From assembly GCA_900317745.1 (NCBI GenBank), contig ONHW01000011.1, positions 1 through 64,000 of the forward strand: 64,000 nt of DNA, written 5' to 3'. Under the pieces are notes generated by a model. It was not told where the DNA came from. It saw nothing but the letters and a program-made list of their open reading frames with translations, and ran no database searches. Shown here one piece after another: positions 60,762 to 64,000 of the stretch. This stretch comes from an uncultured Bacteroidales bacterium. Lineage in GTDB: Bacteria > Bacteroidota > Bacteroidia > Bacteroidales > Paludibacteraceae. The position numbers and the translations under genes are program-made. Positions within the stretch are counted from its first letter, which is position 1; each line of letters opens with the position of its first letter.

Positions 60762-63700
60762 TCAGTTTTCCATTTTCTGACCCGTAATATCATAGCGTTT
60801 GCCGTCACGGATGATCACTACATGCTCGTCTTCTATAATCTTGTACACGTTGTCGTTATCAGCGGGCGTGAGCAGAACCGGTGACTCAAGCGTGCCGTAG
60901 TGCGCATCAGCCGAATAGGAGATGTCGAGATGTCTAGATGTCGAGAGATCGACAGACTGCAGTAGCAATCCGTCCGCGGTGCGGAACGTAAGTTTTTCGC
61001 CTACTCTGTCGCTCTGGATGGTGAGGAAATACAATAACTGTTGAGCGTTGAGTGTTGAGTGTTGAGTGTTGAGGGAGATAGGTGAAGCAACGCCTACAAG
61101 TTCATCGCCAATGAAGACATGGACAGACCGCTTCGCTGACGGAAGACAGACCGCTTCGCTGACAGAGGCGAGCGTGGCGATCATGGTCATGTTGCCGGCG
61201 GCGTTGGGGTTAGAGTATAGACCGCCGTCGCTGATAGAAGACAGACCGCTGTCGCTGACAGAAGACAGATCGCTATCGCTGACAGAAGACTGACCGTTGT
61301 CGCTGACAGAAGACTGATTGCGGTGCGGAGCATTGCTGCTCTGGTTGTAGAAGCGGATCTGTACCGAGCCTTTGCCCAAGCGGCGGAACAGGTAGCCTTC
61401 TCCGGGTGTGAGGGCGGTGAGATCACCTACCCAGCGTTTGTCGGCAGAGAAGACCGCAAAGCGGTTGTGCGCCTTGATCAGGTCGCCCGTAGATGCATGG
61501 TCGTAGTACGCGCCCAAGGCGGTACGCAGCACGGTAACTTTGTTCAGCAGGCAGGGCAGCACGTTCCACTGACCGTCACCGCGCAGGGTGAGGGTCATTG
61601 AGTCGTCGGTCAGCGATTTGCCGAAGATATGCATGGTGTTGGCAGTGGCGGTATAAACCATGTACATCTGCCTGTAGTCCCAGGTGTTGAGTGTGCCTAC
61701 GAAGTTATCCTCCTGCTCGGAGTACGTGCAGAACGTGCGTGCGGCAGGGCTCTTGATCAGGTCGCCTTCGTTCCACGGCTGCTCGGCAGTGATAGCCGCC
61801 TGCAGCGGGGAGTTGACTGCCAGATTGCCGGATATCCAGTTCCAGCCTTTGGCAAGAGTGATGGTTTGCATCTCGCCTTCGCCGGCGGTGAGACGGATAG
61901 GTCCCTCCTCGCCGCAGCCATATACGAACCCGTGCGCGAACTGGATGTTTTGCGAGGGCGTGAGGTTATACGTCTTGCCGTTATCCGCTCTCCATAGTTG
62001 GAAGCGTATAGGCTTGCGCGTCATGTCGGCGTCGCCGTGAATGGTGAGGTACAACTCACCATCTGCGGTGCAATGGGCCACGCCTACGCACTCGTTGTTG
62101 TAAATAGCATAGACGAAATCATCCTCGCCGGTGTTGATAACCGTCTTGCCTGCCTCCTCCATCAGCACCCTGCCGCACAGCGACATGTTGAGCGGGTACT
62201 TGTTGAGATCGACATTGGCGTAAGGCGGTTCGGTCTCTTTGGCTATCTCGAGGAACAGCGGTTCAGCCAAGCCCTGATCGTCGGTGAGATATACGAGGTG
62301 GTGGTGCATGCCGATCTTCATTTGTTCGGCGTTGATGGTGAACGTTATACGTTTCTCCTCTTTCGCCTCGAGTGTGCCTTGTGCGGGCGAGACGTTGAGC
62401 CAATCGGGCAGGTGCTCAATAGTGAACTGCCGTGTTATGCCGGTGGTGTTGGAGATCGTCATGTAGAACCGGTAGGTCAGTTCGTCGGTGAGCGTCTCGC
62501 GGTGCGTACGTTCGTTCCAGACAACACTGTTCAGGTCGGCATACACGGTCCACATAACCGGTGACGGCAGGCGGTTGCCGTTCAGATCCTCTACGTCGCG
62601 GACGGTCAGGTACATTGTACGTTTGTTGATCTCGCGCGGTTGTGCCTTGATGTTAATCATCAGGTCAGAGAGCTGGTAGTTCCATGTGAACGGCAGTCGT
62701 GTCAGTTGTCCGCGGTCGCGCACGGGAGCAGCGTTGTTCTTGTCCGCCTGCGCACTCATATCGTCAACGAGCAGCGGTTGCACTTTGGTGACCGTATTGC
62801 CGTTGGCGTCCTTGAAGATCCGCCTGTTGTTGGGCGAGAACACCAGTTCCAGCGCATTGCTGCTGTTGCGCTTGAGTTCGGAGAACGTGAGCAGGTTGAT
62901 CAGTCCCATTTCGTCGCCGTTGGGTGACTGCTTGCCAAACTCGCTGACGAGTTCGTCGGGCAGTGCCTGCTCAAACAGGCATATATCGTCTATATTGCCG
63001 TACAGTCCTTTAGCCATCAGAATGTTTGTTCCGCTGAGTGCTCCTGTCGGCAGGGCGGGGAAGATCAGCACCTTGCTGCCGTCAATGGCGAGTGTGCCTT
63101 GGTTGAACGTCTTGCTGATCACCAGTGCGCAGTGGTGCCACCGGGCATCGGTCAGTACAGCCGTAGCTGCCTCGTGTACCGTGCCGGCACGGTACGACAG
63201 GGTGTTGTTGTTCAGCACGATCTCCATCGTGGTGGAGTCGCCCATGGCGGTTGCGAACAGCGAAACGGAGTCGCCGGCGCTGTTGTTGCTGCGGAACCAG
63301 AACAGCAGCGTATAATCCTCGGCTTCGGTGCGCGAGAACAGGGTAGGCTGCAGCCGAACGGGTTCGCCGCTTACGGCGAGCGAGAACCCTTGCGGTGTGG
63401 TCCAACTCAGTCCTTGGGCAAAGAGTGTGGCACCGGTGGCTTTGTCCTCCAGTTCCTCGCCCTGACTCTCATTCATCGGGTAGTAGTCCAGCAACCCGTA
63501 TTCGTAACCGCTGAGGTGACGCATGTGGGTGTTGCTGATCTCGGCAGGCGTGAGCGCTTTCGTCCATACGCGCAGTTCCATCATATTGCCCTGATAGGGG
63601 TCGGTGCGGTCAGCGCTTATACCTACCTTGAACGGTGCAGCTTCGTTCTGCAGCAGCCAGTTGGTGGACGGCTCGTCGGTTATGTCCAGCGTGCCGGCGT

Positions 63701-64000
63701 AGAACCGTACGGTCTGATAATGGACGTCATAGACCATCACTACCCGCGTGAAGTCGGTTGTGGACAGTTCACTCATCGGCTTCGACAGTTTGGTGTCACG
63801 CCACTCGCTATCATCGATAACCGTCACCTTCAGGCGGTTATCCGCTGTGAGGCTCAGCGTGAAGTTATACTTGTCGTCACCGTGCGTGAGCAGTGCCATC
63901 TCGCGACCTTTGGCAGCAGGCTTGATCAGCATGTCGATAGTCAGGTCGGTGATAGCCAGTTCGCGTTCAGCCTTCGTGTAAGCGTAGTGATCGGGCTGAC
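60762..64000 (-). CDS. Large secreted LamG/Ig-type protein with T9SS-like tail (5' partial)
   Basis: The frame stays open to the right edge, so the N-terminus is outside. About 1079 residues are visible. Two concanavalin/LamG-like domains (NMMELRVWTKALTPAEISNT; LLFWFRSNNSAGDSV ... YGNIDDICLFEQALPDELV) are followed by an Ig-like region (about 350-570) and a beta-rich region with KGWNWISGNLAV. Then come TPGEGYLFRRLG, repeat-derived linkers, and the tail YKIIEDEHVVIIRDGKRYDI. It is paralogous to the protein at bases 1-676. Likely a surface or released adhesin or binding protein. No catalytic motif is visible. Confidence 0.88.
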   Translation of the reverse strand, partial: QPDHYAYTKAERELAITDLTIDMLIKPAAKGREMALLTHGDDKYNFTLSLTADNRLKVTVIDDSEWRDTKLSKPMSELSTTDFTRVVMVYDVHYQTVRFYAGTLDITDEPSTNWLLQNEAAPFKVGISADRTDPYQGNMMELRVWTKALTPAEISNTHMRHLSGYEYGLLDYYPMNESQGEELEDKATGATLFAQGLSWTTPQGFSLAVSGEPVRLQPTLFSRTEAEDYTLLFWFRSNNSAGDSVSLFATAMGDSTTMEIVLNNNTLSYRAGTVHEAATAVLTDARWHHCALVISKTFNQGTLAIDGSKVLIFPALPTGALSGTNILMAKGLYGNIDDICLFEQALPDELVSEFGKQSPNGDEMGLINLLTFSELKRNSSNALELVFSPNNRRIFKDANGNTVTKVQPLLVDDMSAQADKNNAAPVRDRGQLTRLPFTWNYQLSDLMINIKAQPREINKRTMYLTVRDVEDLNGNRLPSPVMWTVYADLNSVVWNERTHRETLTDELTYRFYMTISNTTGITRQFTIEHLPDWLNVSPAQGTLEAKEEKRITFTINAEQMKIGMHHHLVYLTDDQGLAEPLFLEIAKETEPPYANVDLNKYPLNMSLCGRVLMEEAGKTVINTGEDDFVYAIYNNECVGVAHCTADGELYLTIHGDADMTRKPIRFQLWRADNGKTYNLTPSQNIQFAHGFVYGCGEEGPIRLTAGEGEMQTITLAKGWNWISGNLAVNSPLQAAITAEQPWNEGDLIKSPAARTFCTYSEQEDNFVGTLNTWDYRQMYMVYTATANTMHIFGKSLTDDSMTLTLRGDGQWNVLPCLLNKVTVLRTALGAYYDHASTGDLIKAHNRFAVFSADKRWVGDLTALTPGEGYLFRRLGKGSVQIRFYNQSSNAPHRNQSSVSDNGQSSVSDSDLSSVSDSGLSSISDGGLYSNPNAAGNMTMIATLASVSEAVCLPSAKRSVHVFIGDELVGVASPISLNTQHSTLNAQQLLYFLTIQSDRVGEKLTFRTADGLLLQSVDLSTSRHLDISYSADAHYGTLESPVLLTPADNDNVYKIIEDEHVVIIRDGKRYDITGQKMEN
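60920..60951. repeat. In-gene octamer array
   Basis: AGATGTCG, AGATGTCT, AGATGTCG, AGAGATCG: four eight-base units encoding STSRHLDIS on the minus strand. Confidence 0.8.
61040..61074. repeat. In-gene heptamer array
   Basis: GTTGAGC, GTTGAGT, GTTGAGT, GTTGAGT, GTTGAGG: five units encoding SLNTQHSTLNAQ on the minus strand. The encoded NAQHSTFN in GH130 has the same origin. Confidence 0.92.
61123..61318. repeat. In-gene 23/24-base repeat arrays
   Basis: Two copies with 23-base spacing start at 61123 and 61146 and are read in different frames (SEAVC and SAKRS). Four copies of a 24-base unit ACAGACCGCTGTCGCTGACA plus GAAG run from about 61217 to 61312 and are read in one frame as SSVSDSGL-type octapeptides. 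The core AGACCGCTTCGCTG matches the repeat at 141-206. Confidence 0.88.

Noticed and set aside
61123..61318. CRISPR-like look of the regular 24-base array
   Set aside because: There are no unique spacers between units, the array is in frame inside a gene and encodes octapeptides, and no cas genes are near.

Overview
The window is chromosomal DNA from a Bacteroidota species, very probably order Bacteroidales. The signs are SusC/SusD proteins, promoters of the TTTG, 20 bases, TANNTTTG type (spacing exactly 20 at most sites found), no Shine-Dalgarno sequences, DUF4270 next to a short glycogen synthase, and many secreted proteins with type IX secretion (T9SS) like C-terminal tails plus a PorZ homologue. 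A PorZ gene suggests a T9SS-positive lineage (Paludibacteraceae, Prevotellaceae or Porphyromonadaceae-like) rather than typical Bacteroides. No rRNA, tRNA, CRISPR array, transposase or prophage was recognised.

Layout. 1-13,845: accessory region with the end of a large secreted protein, a RhuM-type gene, three large multidomain secreted proteins, three unusual small ORFs and several repeat-rich spacers. 14,185-38,790: mostly housekeeping. Rightward genes are pckA, an archaeal-type aspartyl-tRNA synthetase, glycogen synthase, a DUF4270 lipoprotein, ychF, a Ca/Na antiporter, rpsP, a GT2 and a YqeY protein. Leftward there is a cluster panC, pdxB, proS, rdgB, porZ-like, pepD, then a second pepD, a C69 peptidase and a MATE transporter. 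38,795-59,454: a complete mannan utilisation locus in two leftward transcription units. Unit 1 holds a GH26, a module protein, SusC, SusD and a second module protein. Unit 2 holds a tailed module protein, a 40-residue ORF, GH36, GH26, a CE7 esterase, GH130, a GPH symporter and an AGE-family 2-epimerase. An AraC-type regulator precedes unit 1. 60,762-64,000: a large LamG-type secreted protein, cut by the window end and related to the protein cut at the window start.

How the locus should work (established for B. fragilis and B. ovatus, inferred here). Surface GH26 and the CE7 esterase cut and deacetylate (galacto/gluco)mannan. SusC/SusD import oligosaccharides. GH36 and the second GH26 trim them to mannobiose. 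The symporter takes mannobiose to the cytoplasm, the epimerase makes mannosyl-glucose, and GH130 phosphorolyses it to mannose-1-phosphate and glucose.

The most unusual signals are not classical genes. (1) Degenerate seven-base tandem repeats lie both between genes and in frame inside carbohydrate genes. (2) A 20-base identical element sits at the same distance from the -7 box of both mannan promoters. (3) A PorZ-like protein carries an internal tandem duplication of its whole propeller region. (4) A dispersed element has a conserved 17-base head followed by 11-base iterons, each copy upstream of and oriented with a gene. (5) A family of about 110-residue beta-rich modules is shared by four proteins of the mannan locus. 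(6) A short C-terminal tail is shared by seven secreted proteins.
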